Positions 9,311-18,893 of a stretch of DNA of 64,000 nucleotides are shown here, piece after piece. Below the pieces are notes generated by a model, which did no database searches, was not told the origin of the DNA, and saw only the letters and a program-made list of their open reading frames with translations. Within the stretch, counting starts at the first letter, position 1, and the number at the start of each line of letters is the position of its first letter. This stretch comes from CALVUJ01 sp045119835 (GTDB lineage: Bacteria > Bacillota_I > Bacilli_A > RFN20 > DUOF01), in assembly GCA_045119835.1 (NCBI GenBank), contig JBGVED010000027.1:62001-126000 (forward strand). The letters are read 5' to 3'. Made by a program: the position numbers and the translations under genes.

Positions 9311-10012
9311 TTAATCAAATTCAACTACATTATCATCTTCATCTTCAGATGGAGAGCCACCACCTGAAACACTGCTAAAATCAACAACAGGTACACCATC
9401 TTCAAGCGACGCATCGCCAGCGTTGATTTTTACCTTGTCGCCAATTACATTACCATTAGATGTAAGTTGTAGTTCATTTGTATCTGTATTATATTTAATG
9501 TTATCAGCCTTAGTATCAGCAATAACTTGATTCATTTCATCAATCGCCCTCATTTGAGCATCAAGTTTTATCAGACGTTGGTCAAGACTCGACAAGGCTT
9601 CGTCGGGAATTATATCAGACCACGCACTTATTGGAATTATATCAATAATAGTAGGAGAGGTCTTTCTAACTCTTTGAATGCCATTACCATTTGCATCAAT
9701 GTCTGTATATACAAAGGTTAATTGCAATTCCAAGCTACCATGCTCAGCTGTTAAGTTTGTATCGAAAGGCAATTTATATTGCAAGAAGCCATTATATCTT
9801 TCATCACACAACTTAAGAATTTCAGTTTCGTACTTGCGACTAATAGGACGCAAATACTCTAACATTACAGTTGCACTCGTCATATCATATGTATTCCTAT
9901 AGATAGGATTAACAACAAAAACTAAATTATCTACACATTTTGACCTTGCCATAATACGCTCTTTTTTTGAGCCATATAATGTATCATCATCATTTACAAG
10001 TATCACATACAT
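9311..10012 (-). CDS. Baseplate/tail-tip protein (BppU-associated family)
   Basis: A 233-residue protein of a family common beside Dit/Tal/BppU genes in Bacillota phages. Recognisable blocks are MYVILVNDDDTL, a small N-terminal fold with MLEYLRPISRKYETEIL, QYKLPFDTNLTAE, and IIPISAWSDIIPDEALSSLDQRLIKLDAQ. The last leads into a coiled coil and a glycine-rich C-terminus ending DNVVEFD. It is likely a structural link between baseplate and fibre. The start has GTGAGGTGA upstream. The family has no proven biochemical role that I can recall, so the call is positional plus motif memory. Confidence 0.7.
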   Translation of the reverse strand: MYVILVNDDDTLYGSKKERIMARSKCVDNLVFVVNPIYRNTYDMTSATVMLEYLRPISRKYETEILKLCDERYNGFLQYKLPFDTNLTAEHGSLELQLTFVYTDIDANGNGIQRVRKTSPTIIDIIPISAWSDIIPDEALSSLDQRLIKLDAQMRAIDEMNQVIADTKADNIKYNTDTNELQLTSNGNVIGDKVKINAGDASLEDGVPVVDFSSVSGGGSPSEDEDDNVVEFD

Positions 10013-10027
10013 TCTAAATCACCTCAC

Positions 10028-11254
10028 TTATATTCCTAAATATTCTTTTACCTCGGTAACAGTAGCCGCAACCGAAGCAGCACCGCCAAAACAGTCCCAT
10101 AAACTATCATAACGACAGTAAACATTGGTTCCTGCGGTATATTGTTTACCAGCACCCTCTGCGAAAGTTTCATCTGTTACAAAATCGTCACTAATATTAT
10201 ATGTAAATCCAACAGCCTTTTCTACCGTCGCCAACTCAGCAAATGTGATAGTACCCATAGGGATAAACCCACTATTAAGACCATTAACAACATTTAAAAT
10301 GGTATTTTTATATTCTTCTGTTTGTTTCATATATTCATCAGTATTTGTCATATATGTATTAGCATTTGTTTCGCTTATCTTAGCGTTAGATTCGCTTGTT
10401 GAAGCATTTGTCTCGCTTAATTTAGCCGCTAATTCGCTTGCTTTAGCATTAGCTTCACTTACCGATGCATTAGTCTCACTCGTTTTTGCATTGCTTTCAC
10501 TTAATGCCGATGCAGTCTCACTCTTTTGAGCATTGTTCATATATGTCAAAGCATTGTTTGCACTTGTTAAAGCACTACTTTCGCTTTGTGCTGCATTGGT
10601 TTCGCTTGTTTTAGCATTAGTCTCACTTGTTTTTGCATTGATTTCACTTTGAGAAGCGTTGTTTGCATTGTTAAGAGATTGTTCATAATAATACTTAGCA
10701 TTATCAGTTTCTTCGTTATCTCTAACATCGCCATCACCAGTAGCATAAGACCTCGCCCATTTAATAACAGTGCTATATTCTGCGTTAGCCTCAGCCAATG
10801 CTTTATTTAAACCGTTATATTCATAGCTTGATTCTATCTCAGAGTTTTCAGCAGCAATTTCCGATACATCAATAAAAAATGTCATCGTAGATAAAACTTC
10901 GGCATTCTTAACGGCAACCTCAAGAGTATCTTTGTCTACATCAGCTATTCGTTTATTAACGATTACCAAGTCAGCTTCGCAAATTCCAGCAACAGCAAGC
11001 ATTTGTTCAGTTAATTCAACTAATATTTTTCCATCATTGTTTATCTCACAAAGATTAAACACACTATAGTCGTCAGCCTTTTTATATCGTATATATACAC
11101 TTTGACTAGCAGAATCGAGAGAGAAAGGCGTGCCGTGATTATAACAAGTTACTAAAAGAAATCTTGAGCCTTTATCAAGTTGTTTGGCATTAACCAATAT
11201 ATATTTTTTATCGTAAAAATCAACATCTATATTTATAATGGATTGCAAATTCAT
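10028..11254 (-). CDS. BppU-family baseplate upper protein with SETNA repeats
   Basis: A 408-residue protein. Residues 1-135 resemble the BppU N-terminal domain that anchors receptor-binding proteins to the baseplate. Residues ~200-310 are alanine/serine/asparagine heptad-like repeats (SETNAKT, SESNAKI, SEANAKA) that should form a trimeric coiled shaft, as in lambda Stf-type side fibres. The C-terminal ~90 residues (VVNGLNSGFIPMGTITFAEL...) form a small cap ending EVKEYLGI. It is transcribed with the next fibre genes and has a GGTGGTGAT ribosome site. Confidence 0.75.
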   Translation of the reverse strand: MNLQSIINIDVDFYDKKYILVNAKQLDKGSRFLLVTCYNHGTPFSLDSASQSVYIRYKKADDYSVFNLCEINNDGKILVELTEQMLAVAGICEADLVIVNKRIADVDKDTLEVAVKNAEVLSTMTFFIDVSEIAAENSEIESSYEYNGLNKALAEANAEYSTVIKWARSYATGDGDVRDNEETDNAKYYYEQSLNNANNASQSEINAKTSETNAKTSETNAAQSESSALTSANNALTYMNNAQKSETASALSESNAKTSETNASVSEANAKASELAAKLSETNASTSESNAKISETNANTYMTNTDEYMKQTEEYKNTILNVVNGLNSGFIPMGTITFAELATVEKAVGFTYNISDDFVTDETFAEGAGKQYTAGTNVYCRYDSLWDCFGGAASVAATVTEVKEYLGI

Positions 11255-11278
11255 TCTTTATCACCACCTTAAATGTTG

Positions 11279-11965
11279 TTATTTGACTTCCCAAGTATAC
11301 ATTTCTTTTTGAACAACGCTATGTACAAATGAATTTTCCCCACCGTGTGCTTCGTATGTTTCTATTAAATCTTCTAAAGCCTCAAGTTCCATAGAACTTA
11401 TTTGTTTGGTTTCATTATATTGTCTATATGATTGAGCAATTCGCTCTTTTATTTCGGACTGTACTCGTTTGTTCTCTTTTTCTTCCATATCAATAAGTTT
11501 TTTACATATATCATCAACTTTATTTGTTAATTTATTTTGAGAATCAGTTAATTCTTTTTGAATTTCAAGACTTTGTTTTCTATCATTAATTCTATTGGTA
11601 GAATAAGTAGTCATTTCATCGTGTAAAGCCTTACGGTCTTCACGACTTTCTTTCATATAATTATTTAAATTATTTCTAAATTCTTCTTCATCTTTACAAT
11701 GTCTTTCATCATCTTTACAATGTCTTTGTTGAAGTTTATCTAAATTTTCAGCAGTTGTTTTTGCTAGTTCGGTGGTAGCTTTCAACTGTTGACTTTCTTC
11801 TTCTCTTTGTCTCATTTTTTTGGTTTTGATTCCAAGTTTTTCAACAAACAACCAATCAAGCAATGACCAAATATATTTCGCAGCAACAAGAACAAGAATG
11901 ATAGCAATGATTACAGACAACCAATCTATTAGTTTTAAATTTTTTAAAATTTCTACAATATCCAT
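11279..11965 (-). CDS. Membrane-anchored coiled-coil protein of the lysis/tail region
   Basis: A 228-residue protein with one N-terminal transmembrane segment (about LIDWLSVIIAIILVLVAAKYIW) followed by a long charged coiled coil. Two tandem CKDDERH/CKDEEE units come from a 21-bp direct DNA repeat near 11689-11730. The conserved-looking C-terminus reads LEALEDLIETYEAHGGENSFVH...EMYTWEVK, an ending I recall from small proteins next to phage endolysins. It may be a holin-like or spanin-like partner. The TTG 12 bases upstream is also possible; I chose ATG at 11965 because the TTG sits almost on the ribosome site. Confidence 0.55.
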   Translation of the reverse strand: MDIVEILKNLKLIDWLSVIIAIILVLVAAKYIWSLLDWLFVEKLGIKTKKMRQREEESQQLKATTELAKTTAENLDKLQQRHCKDDERHCKDEEEFRNNLNNYMKESREDRKALHDEMTTYSTNRINDRKQSLEIQKELTDSQNKLTNKVDDICKKLIDMEEKENKRVQSEIKERIAQSYRQYNETKQISSMELEALEDLIETYEAHGGENSFVHSVVQKEMYTWEVK

Positions 11966-12027
11966 CTCAACTTCCAAATCCTCCTTTCATTAAAATTTTG
12001 TAGACATCTTTGGAAATGTGAGATGTC

Positions 12028-12066
12028 CTTATATAATAAAGGAGAGGTTAAGAATTTAACCTCTCT
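12028..12066 (-). terminator. Terminator after endolysin gene
   Basis: GAGAGGTTAA (12042-12051) pairs perfectly with TTAACCTCTC (12056-12065) around a four-base loop. On the minus strand CCTTTATTATAT follows. It lies about 45 bases after the endolysin stop. A second small dyad, GACATC/GATGTC at 12003-12025, lies between it and the next ribosome site. Confidence 0.75.
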
Positions 12067-12111
12067 GTATAAATTTAATAGTTATTATTTTAATAACTTA
12101 AAATGTTCATT

Positions 12112-12807
12112 TTATTGCAAGAGTTTATTTACTCTTGCTCTTACCTTGGCATACGAATATGTACATCCAGCTTTTTTTAAAGATTTTTCCCTATTTGTAT
12201 GCCCATTGCCGTGTTTACCAGTAATAACCTCTTTTGCCCAATCATCAAGAGATGTGGTGAGAGAGAGGGATGCTGCACCAAGTTTCTTATTAACTTGCTC
12301 AGCGATATAAAAATGTTTATTATACAAATAATCGCCTGGGCACGATTTATTGGCAAACCAACGATGTACAGTCATATTTTGTTTGTCTACTTGCCCAATT
12401 AAAGATTTGTCGGCTTTCCACTTTAATTCCTTAATTTTATTTCTTTTACAAATATCAGTAATCAATTCAATAAGAGCAATCATAGCCTTATCTGTCACGA
12501 CGTAAGGATGAGTAGTATCACTTGCAACCTCAATAGTTATCGCTCTATGGTCGTTCGCCTTATTCGACGAACAAAACGAACGGTCTTTTTCTTCTACAGA
12601 CAATCCAATTGAACCATCCTTGCCTACGATATAATTCGCTGAGCACTTTCGATTTGTTGTTGCAAAATAATCACACCCTTGTTTTGCTGTCCATTGACCT
12701 ACAAGACAATGGATTGTTATACAATCAACGATATGATTTCTTGGTGATGTCTTGTGAGGACTAAGATTTTTATATGTTATTAAATTGCTATTTGTGTAAG
12801 CCATCAT
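12112..12807 (-). CDS. Endolysin: N-acetylmuramoyl-L-alanine amidase with CW_7 domain
   Basis: The catalytic domain resembles Amidase_2 (PGRP-like): zinc ligands are expected in TIHCLVG and in TVHRWFANKSCPGDYL, with RAITIEVA and SANYIVGKDG between them. The C-terminal ~45 residues (LDDWAKEVITGKHGNGHTNR...YAKVRARVNKLL) match the Cpl-7/CW_7 cell-wall-binding repeat. It should cleave the bond between muramic acid and L-alanine at lysis. It follows the holin gene directly. The frame extends to a GTG at 12813, but AAGGA sits seven bases before ATG 12807, which is followed at once by a second ATG, so initiation at 12807 or 12804 is preferred. Confidence 0.9.
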   Translation of the reverse strand: MMAYTNSNLITYKNLSPHKTSPRNHIVDCITIHCLVGQWTAKQGCDYFATTNRKCSANYIVGKDGSIGLSVEEKDRSFCSSNKANDHRAITIEVASDTTHPYVVTDKAMIALIELITDICKRNKIKELKWKADKSLIGQVDKQNMTVHRWFANKSCPGDYLYNKHFYIAEQVNKKLGAASLSLTTSLDDWAKEVITGKHGNGHTNREKSLKKAGCTYSYAKVRARVNKLLQ

Positions 12808-12854
12808 AAACACATCCTTAAAATTTTATAATAAAAAAGTTATATAAATCTTAA

Positions 12855-13244
12855 TTAATTTTTTGTTTCTTCTTTGGTTTCAACTTTAACTTCTGCATCG
12901 TCTTTTACAATCTCTTCAACAATAACAGAAGTAAGTATATCTAATTCTTTGACACAACTCTCAATAAATGTCTCAATAGTTGAATCAATAGTAATTCCTT
13001 TGCTTTGTAAAAGTTCGAGAACTTTTGCTTTTTTAGTTGTTTTATCAATTACACCTGTTTCCGCCATTTTTTCAACAGCTTGAACAAAATTCTTAACGAT
13101 AGAATAAATATGTTTCTCTTTCAACCATGGAACCAAATCTCTCTTAATACAAGGAATTACATAATAAGAGATAATCAATGATACGATGGTTAAAACAATC
13201 TCTAAAATATTTGGTAAAATTGATTCCCAAATTGTTTCTAACAT
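12855..13244 (-). CDS. LLH-family holin
   Basis: A 129-residue protein with an N-terminal transmembrane segment (ILEIVLTIVSLIISYYVIPCI). This is followed by the LLH-holin-type helix WLKEKHIYSIVKNFVQAVEKMAE, and an acidic tail rich in E, K and V. Its place next to the amidase supports the call. An upstream in-frame TTG overlaps the GGAGGT ribosome site, so ATG at 13244 is taken as the start. Confidence 0.8.
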   Translation of the reverse strand: MLETIWESILPNILEIVLTIVSLIISYYVIPCIKRDLVPWLKEKHIYSIVKNFVQAVEKMAETGVIDKTTKKAKVLELLQSKGITIDSTIETFIESCVKELDILTSVIVEEIVKDDAEVKVETKEETKN

Positions 13245-13292
13245 ATTAAATACCTCCAATTTTAAAATATTCTTATAACATTAAGTCTTATA

Positions 13293-13517
13293 TTATACAT
13301 TATCATCTGCAATTTCCGTTTTCTTAGAATCCTCTTCAACCATTTTTGCATACGACATTTCTTCTTCAGCAGTTTGTCTTTCTGCAAGCAAATGAACTTC
13401 AGAATAAATTCCTTGCATAATTAAGTCTAAGACAACAGGGGGGAGACCCGATTCATTACAGATGTTTACTATTTTTGTTTTTGTTTCTTTGATAACCATA
13501 GTAAGTGGTTTATTCAT
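13293..13517 (-). CDS. Small conserved protein before the holin
   Basis: A 74-residue protein, MNKPLTMVIKETKTKIVNICNESG..., continuing LPPVVLDLIMQGIYSEVHLLAERQ. Proteins of this length and pattern occur between Tal and holin genes in many Bacillota phages; the role is unknown. It looks like a short helical soluble protein with a charged C-terminus. The ribosome site GGAGG is well placed. Confidence 0.65.
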   Translation of the reverse strand: MNKPLTMVIKETKTKIVNICNESGLPPVVLDLIMQGIYSEVHLLAERQTAEEEMSYAKMVEEDSKKTEIADDNV

Positions 13518-13547
13518 TTTTCTTTACCTCCATATATATAACAAATG

Positions 13548-16500
13548 TTAACTAATTAAAGCTAACAATTTTTGTAATTTATCTGCAGTTAATGTATAAT
13601 TGCCAATTTTTAACCCAGCATTCGTCAGAGCCAAATTGTAATTGCCTGTAGGTTGCAGCCTATCATCTATTTCCTCACCGAAACCACATGAATGACCATC
13701 TGTATAGAAGTAAAATGTTCCATTTGAACTTATAAAAGATGATTGGGTTTGCAAAACGTATTCGTTGATACTCCAACCAGCTATTTCTCCTGCAGTGGCA
13801 TTAATCGTACCAGTTATCGTTGCTTTTGGTGCGACAAACTCACCATTAAAAGTAATGGCTACATTATTCGCACCAGCAGTAAGATTACTTACAGAAATTT
13901 TCGAAGCTGTTAAAGTTCCATTTACATTTGCTGCATTTACCATAAGATTAGACGCATCAATCTGGTCTGCCGTTAAAGTTCCACTGATATTTGCCGCATT
14001 TACTTTAAGATTAGAAGCATCAATCTGGTCTGCAGTTAGTGCCTCTGCAATATTAACATTTTTTATTTGTAGAACACCATTTACAATGCTACATCCACCA
14101 ATCTGTCCACTTATAGCTGTAATGGTTCCAGTAATATTGGCACCGTTACAGTTCAATACGCCATCAGATGTAATCTCAGCATAAGTACTTTCTTTATTTC
14201 CAATAAGTAAATAACCACCAAGAAAATCAGATGCTGTAATGGTTCCAGTAATATTGGCTTCTTTTATTGTAGCAATACCAGATGATGTAATATTAAAAGT
14301 CTCACCAAGACTTAATCCTTCCGTTCCAAAATACATACCATTGGCGTTACCAAAAATTTCAGAACCTTTATATATAGCATTCTTATTTACATTCCAACAG
14401 CCAATGGTACCAGAAGTAGCAACAGTAATTTCACCATCGACAGACAAGTGGTCGCCATCATATGTCAGTCTACCACCAGCAAAACTAAATGTCCCATCTG
14501 TCAAATTAATATAAGAACCTGTTGCCATCTCTTTGTCCGTTTCTTCGTCAATCGTTTTAGGATAATTAACCGAATATATGTCACCACCGATTATCTGTGA
14601 ACCACTCACAATACCAGCGTTTACAAAATCGGCGTTCATCCCATAACCTATCTTTTCAACAAAGTCGTTTTCTTTTTTGTCAAAATGTTTATATTGATGC
14701 TTACCAATCGCTTGTCTTACAGTTTTCCAATTATCATCGGTATAAGCCATTATATTATGAGTTAACTTTAATTGTTCAGCAGAGTAGGTGCCAGTTACAT
14801 CATCATAAGAGCGACATAACAAACCGTGCTTTGTTAAAGTAATATCTTCACTATCATTACTTTGTATTTGAACATTAGCAGAATTCAATCCATCAGAAAT
14901 CCACTCTTCTAATGTAGTTTTTGCTCTATCACCTTGACTTGCTTGCCTTTGAATGGAACTATAAGAAGTAGCCATAGAAGCGGCTTGTGCAAATACATCC
15001 TGAACATCTGTTGTTCCATTTTTAATTTTGGTAATATCAGAGAATTCAACTGGGATAGTATTAAAATCACCAAAACTAATATCGTATGCAAGTAATCTTA
15101 ATTTATGCACCTTGTCATCGACTTGAATCCTAATCCAGTTGCCAACCCTAAAAGAATCGACTAAAGGTTTAAATTTAGGAATAGCTAATAAATTATTTAA
15201 TGTAGTCGACATAGAGTGCTGCAATTCCGAAGACTTATAAATCTCATTTTCTGCAACTTCTATAAACTCTAATGCTTTTTCGAATATTTCGGCATTATTT
15301 AGTCCTTCAGAGATATAGTTATCGTTTGAGTATTTATCTTCTCTACGATAAGCGCAAAATTCCAACCATAAAGTTTCACCTAAATATATTTCAAAATTAA
15401 GCTCGGTTTGGATTGCATTTCTACATTCTTCTATATTCTGTTGTAAACCTTTAGTAATTAAATAAGGGTTATCTACGTCGGTCTTATCATAAACACCTTT
15501 GATTATGGCAATTTCGCTTTCTCTAATTATTATTTCATTTGTGATAGCCTTAGATTTATTAAAATAGGGAAGATATAATTTTTGGTATAATGAATTCGGG
15601 TCTTCACTTTCATTTCCTGCTCCTTGGTCTATCAAAATGCCAAGACAAGCTTCGCAAGCATCACCAAAACTCTTTAAGGGGTTTAAAGCATACTTTTTAA
15701 GTTCGTCGCAAAATTCATCATAATTATATTTTTCTGCATTAAACAAGCCAGAGACACTTAAATCTTCTGTGTTTTCCTTATTTAATGCTTTTTCTATTTT
15801 TTGTTTAAGAAATTCTTCTACATTATTATTAACTATTACATGAACATCAGCTAGATTAGTAGCAGTATCTTCTTCTTTAGAATAGTTAGTAATAATAAAA
15901 CTACCACTCCAAGATTTTCCTATGACCTTTTCATCATCACGAATTTCTGAAAGGGTAGAGGTTTTAATTTCTATTTTGTATGTTGGTTTAACAACAACCT
16001 TTGCCATAGAGAGAACTGCACTATTAGCGGTTGCTAAAGATATGTTTGCTACATCCTCTACATTTACAGCAACAGTATGTTTGTCGTCGGCAAAATAATC
16101 AACCAATAACTGCAATTGCTCCGTCGCATTAGTTTCACTCATCTCAACGCTAGGCATAAGACCAGACTCAAGATACAACGCTAAATCGATAGTGTTATAA
16201 TAAGCGTTCATTAAAGCAGGATAACCTTTAATGGACGAAGAGATTGTTTGTAAATCCTCATTGATTAAAATATCTTCGCTGCCACATGATGGACACTTAT
16301 TATTAAATTTAACTTCGTCATTTATATAGTCACAATCTATACAAGATTGTCTATATTTTTTTACGAGTGTGTTGTACTTATCTAACAGAGTTGTGTCCAA
16401 TGTGGATTCGTATTCATTAGAATAATACTTATATTGCTCATCATAAGACTCTATCTTTTCGACCAATTCTTCTGACATATCTTCTTTCATACTATCAGAG

Positions 16501-17417
16501 AAATACCAAAGATAGTCTGTGCCATTAGGATTACAGTTGCGAATAGTGGCAGTCATCAAATCATCGCCACCTTCAAGTTTAAAACAATTCTTAACCGAAT
16601 CTGTGTCAGTAACTAACTGTATACCCTCACTAGCAAGCTCATCCGCAGTCAAAAAGATTAAAGTGTCCTCACCATAACCGCTTGTTATGTTAGTACTTCC
16701 ACATTTAGGGCACTTACCTGTAAATTCACCACGATAACCACAACTCTCATTATTACAAGTCTGTTGTAGGTCGTGAACGGCTATCTTTCTTTCTAGTACA
16801 CCGTCTTCGTTTACATCGGCGTAAAATAAAAACAGACAACCTATTTCTTCGGCAATTTCTTGAAATGCATCATAAATAGAAATACCATCAAAAGAAAAGC
16901 TCCTTTGAATTTTTGCGATAGTAGGGGAGACATAAGTAATAGAATAATGAGGCGCTTTGTCTTTTAACAGTCTATGCAATATAGAAGCATCTCGATTGTC
17001 TGCATCATATAAAATGCTTATCTTATAATCATCTCTCTCAATATCCACATCGGTATTGATTTCAATATTATATAACATTATTTGAGATAACTCTGCTTGA
17101 CCCAACTGAGTACCGAATACCGTTTTAACAGTTTCAGTTTCTTCATCAAGTTCAACTTTAATCTCAAACCAAGCATCCCATTCCTTGCAATATATAAGTT
17201 TGAAATCTACCACTTTATCCCATAGAGGTGTAAGTTCATCATCAACATATTTATTTAATGTAAAGCTTAATTCCGAAGCATCATTGAATTTATCACTCAA
17301 ATCAATGCTATCGGCATTAACATTTAACTGCCCTAACTTATTGCCATTACGGTTAGCCAAAATTATTACAGGTGGTTCTGGGTTACCCATTAAATCAAAT
17401 TTAATATTAATTGCCAT
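13548..17417 (-). CDS. Tal-like tail-associated hub protein with two zinc ribbons
   Basis: A 1289-residue protein directly after Dit, the usual place for the tail hub or endopeptidase-tail protein. The N-terminal ~390 residues resemble the gp27-like hub fold of Tal/prophage endopeptidase tail proteins. Two zinc-ribbon-like insertions are visible: CNNESCGYRGEFTGKCPKCG (near residue 225) and CIDCDYINDEVKFNNKCPSCG (near residue 360). The C-terminal ~350 residues are repeated NITGTITA / ADQIDASNL / NVNGTLTA units, a beta-helix or stacked-strand fibre shaft. No peptidase catalytic motif is obvious. The start has AAGGCGGTGAT. Confidence 0.8.
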   Translation of the reverse strand: MAINIKFDLMGNPEPPVIILANRNGNKLGQLNVNADSIDLSDKFNDASELSFTLNKYVDDELTPLWDKVVDFKLIYCKEWDAWFEIKVELDEETETVKTVFGTQLGQAELSQIMLYNIEINTDVDIERDDYKISILYDADNRDASILHRLLKDKAPHYSITYVSPTIAKIQRSFSFDGISIYDAFQEIAEEIGCLFLFYADVNEDGVLERKIAVHDLQQTCNNESCGYRGEFTGKCPKCGSTNITSGYGEDTLIFLTADELASEGIQLVTDTDSVKNCFKLEGGDDLMTATIRNCNPNGTDYLWYFSDSMKEDMSEELVEKIESYDEQYKYYSNEYESTLDTTLLDKYNTLVKKYRQSCIDCDYINDEVKFNNKCPSCGSEDILINEDLQTISSSIKGYPALMNAYYNTIDLALYLESGLMPSVEMSETNATEQLQLLVDYFADDKHTVAVNVEDVANISLATANSAVLSMAKVVVKPTYKIEIKTSTLSEIRDDEKVIGKSWSGSFIITNYSKEEDTATNLADVHVIVNNNVEEFLKQKIEKALNKENTEDLSVSGLFNAEKYNYDEFCDELKKYALNPLKSFGDACEACLGILIDQGAGNESEDPNSLYQKLYLPYFNKSKAITNEIIIRESEIAIIKGVYDKTDVDNPYLITKGLQQNIEECRNAIQTELNFEIYLGETLWLEFCAYRREDKYSNDNYISEGLNNAEIFEKALEFIEVAENEIYKSSELQHSMSTTLNNLLAIPKFKPLVDSFRVGNWIRIQVDDKVHKLRLLAYDISFGDFNTIPVEFSDITKIKNGTTDVQDVFAQAASMATSYSSIQRQASQGDRAKTTLEEWISDGLNSANVQIQSNDSEDITLTKHGLLCRSYDDVTGTYSAEQLKLTHNIMAYTDDNWKTVRQAIGKHQYKHFDKKENDFVEKIGYGMNADFVNAGIVSGSQIIGGDIYSVNYPKTIDEETDKEMATGSYINLTDGTFSFAGGRLTYDGDHLSVDGEITVATSGTIGCWNVNKNAIYKGSEIFGNANGMYFGTEGLSLGETFNITSSGIATIKEANITGTITASDFLGGYLLIGNKESTYAEITSDGVLNCNGANITGTITAISGQIGGCSIVNGVLQIKNVNIAEALTADQIDASNLKVNAANISGTLTADQIDASNLMVNAANVNGTLTASKISVSNLTAGANNVAITFNGEFVAPKATITGTINATAGEIAGWSINEYVLQTQSSFISSNGTFYFYTDGHSCGFGEEIDDRLQPTGNYNLALTNAGLKIGNYTLTADKLQKLLALIS
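13915..14040 (-). repeat. Direct repeat in the Tal-like gene
   Basis: Two adjacent near-identical units of about 63 bp (13915-13977 and 13978-14040) encode the repeated peptide LTADQIDASNL-VNAAN. Shorter, more diverged copies flank them. They look like duplication within a beta-helical fibre shaft. Confidence 0.75.
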
Positions 17418-17429
17418 ATCATCACCGCC

Positions 17430-18422
17430 TTATAAACCAACCTTGACAATAGGTGAATACTTTATTTTGATAGAGCAGGGAAGAGAAATAGTTAAATCAT
17501 TTCTGCTATTACCATAAGTATTGGCAACCCTAAAAAAAGTCCAGTTAAAATCATTTTGTATATTATGAGATAAATCAGAAGACTGAATAATAGGGTAATC
17601 CATAGTGATTATTTCGCCAGTAGTACAATTGGCAATACAAGTTTTTCTATCTTCAATAGAATTATAAATGGTTAAGTTTCTTTCATTAATAGGTTTATCA
17701 TCTATATTACCTATGGTAATTTCCATTTGTGGATAGATATATCCTTCTTCGTAAGAAGTATCGTTGATTGAATATTGATTTTTAAATTCAGTCTTTTCAT
17801 CGACAAATACATAGTAATAACTACTTGTTACATTACCGTCATCATCAACTACACACCCGTCATCAGGATATGCATCTCTATTATAAGAAAACGCATAATC
17901 ATCTAAACTCTGTCCTTTTTCACCATTGTTTACAATATAAAACTTTTCCCAAGCATACAAATATCTCGCTTGAATAGTAATACTTCGAGGTTCTTTAAGA
18001 GCAAATGGTCTATTGGTTTTTACTGCGAGTTCTAATCCAAATAACTTACCATCTATTTCAATCTTAGAAACATCAATCTTTGCTTCATGGTATAAATCCA
18101 TATTGTTTTCGTCCAGAATTTTTAGTTTTAAAAACTTCTTTCTACAAAGCCAAGCTGTTAAGTTTCTATGTTCGACTTCAGTTATTTCTTTAATATCACC
18201 TTTACAAGAATGCTTGCATATTTGCCATGTTACCTCCAGACAATCCTCATACTGACTTGATGTTAAATTATGCCTTGAGCCACCCATAGTCGGGACAGTA
18301 GCAAAGCTTATTGTCGCACCATCAGATATGGTCTCCAATCCTTTTGAGCCACCAAAATTACACAAAATCATCCCAAAAGAGGAGAGGGTTTTTCCTGCGT
18401 ATTCAAAATCGTAAGCCTTCAT
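17430..18422 (-). CDS. Distal tail protein (Dit)
   Basis: A 330-residue protein starting MKAYDFEYAGKTLSSFGMIL. It carries the siphovirus Dit N-terminal pattern: F-GG-KGLETISDG, TSSQYEDCLEVTWQICKHSC, and a later EHRNLTAWLCRKKF segment. Dit forms the hexameric ring joining the tail tube to the hub and fibres. It lies between the tape measure gene and Tal, as in other siphophages. The frame also allows ATG at 18434, but that codon touches the AGGAG ribosome site; ATG at 18422 is preferred. Confidence 0.85.
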   Translation of the reverse strand: MKAYDFEYAGKTLSSFGMILCNFGGSKGLETISDGATISFATVPTMGGSRHNLTSSQYEDCLEVTWQICKHSCKGDIKEITEVEHRNLTAWLCRKKFLKLKILDENNMDLYHEAKIDVSKIEIDGKLFGLELAVKTNRPFALKEPRSITIQARYLYAWEKFYIVNNGEKGQSLDDYAFSYNRDAYPDDGCVVDDDGNVTSSYYYVFVDEKTEFKNQYSINDTSYEEGYIYPQMEITIGNIDDKPINERNLTIYNSIEDRKTCIANCTTGEIITMDYPIIQSSDLSHNIQNDFNWTFFRVANTYGNSRNDLTISLPCSIKIKYSPIVKVGL

Positions 18423-18453
18423 GTCTTCGTTCATCTCCTTTCTTTATAAATTT

Positions 18454-18768
18454 CTATTTTAATAAGAATTTAATCAACCACCATCGTTTTTTATAAACTT
18501 CTTCGTTGATTATATTCTTCATTGTTTTCAGTTCTTGAATTAATTTTTGATATTCTTTTTTTAATCTTTTTTGTTCGTTAATTGTCTCTGTCATTTCTTT
18601 TCTCATAGGTTCAACAGAATTTATTAACTCGTCTTTTTTCTGACATTCTAATGTCAGTTTTTCAATTTCAGATTTTAATTTTTCTATTTGTTCAGATTGA
18701 CGATTAAGCATTTTTTGTTGAAATACCAATCTTTTTTCATATTTATTTTTTATTTTCTTTTCATTCAT
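18454..18768 (-). CDS. Coiled-coil protein after tape measure
   Basis: A 104-residue, lysine/glutamate-rich protein that is one long coiled coil (QSEQIEKLKSEIEKLTLECQKKDELI...), ending in a basic, aromatic tail RRWWLIKFLLK-like segment that may touch membrane or partner proteins. Its start ATG (18768) has GAGGTGC upstream; the frame opens earlier at 18810, but that section overlaps a terminator hairpin. It was not recognised as a named family. Confidence 0.6.
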   Translation of the reverse strand: MNEKKIKNKYEKRLVFQQKMLNRQSEQIEKLKSEIEKLTLECQKKDELINSVEPMRKEMTETINEQKRLKKEYQKLIQELKTMKNIINEEVYKKRWWLIKFLLK

Positions 18769-18776
18769 TTTTTGCA

Positions 18777-18857
18777 CCTCATAAATAAAAATAAGGTGCC
18801 AATATTGCACCTTTTACATAAAGGAGGGAGTGCAAAATTTGTATATTTTACACTCCC
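18777..18857 (-). promoter_or_regulatory. Hairpins between tape measure and coiled-coil gene
   Basis: Two hairpins follow the tape measure stop. The first (18826-18857) has a 13-bp stem GGGAGTG-AAAAT around a six-base loop. The second (18793-18813) pairs AAGGTGC with GCACCTT and is followed on the minus strand by ATTTTTATTT, a terminator shape. Its GCACC arm could instead pair with the GAGGTGC ribosome site of the next gene, hiding it. The alternative pairing is an inference. Confidence 0.6.
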
Positions 18858-18893
18858 TATAATATCTATATAGTTAATTTACTTTAATCGTAT

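Noticed and set aside
13765..14184. Plus-strand frame of 139 codons opposite the Tal-like gene
   Set aside because: An antisense shadow of the repeated shaft sequence, without a ribosome site.
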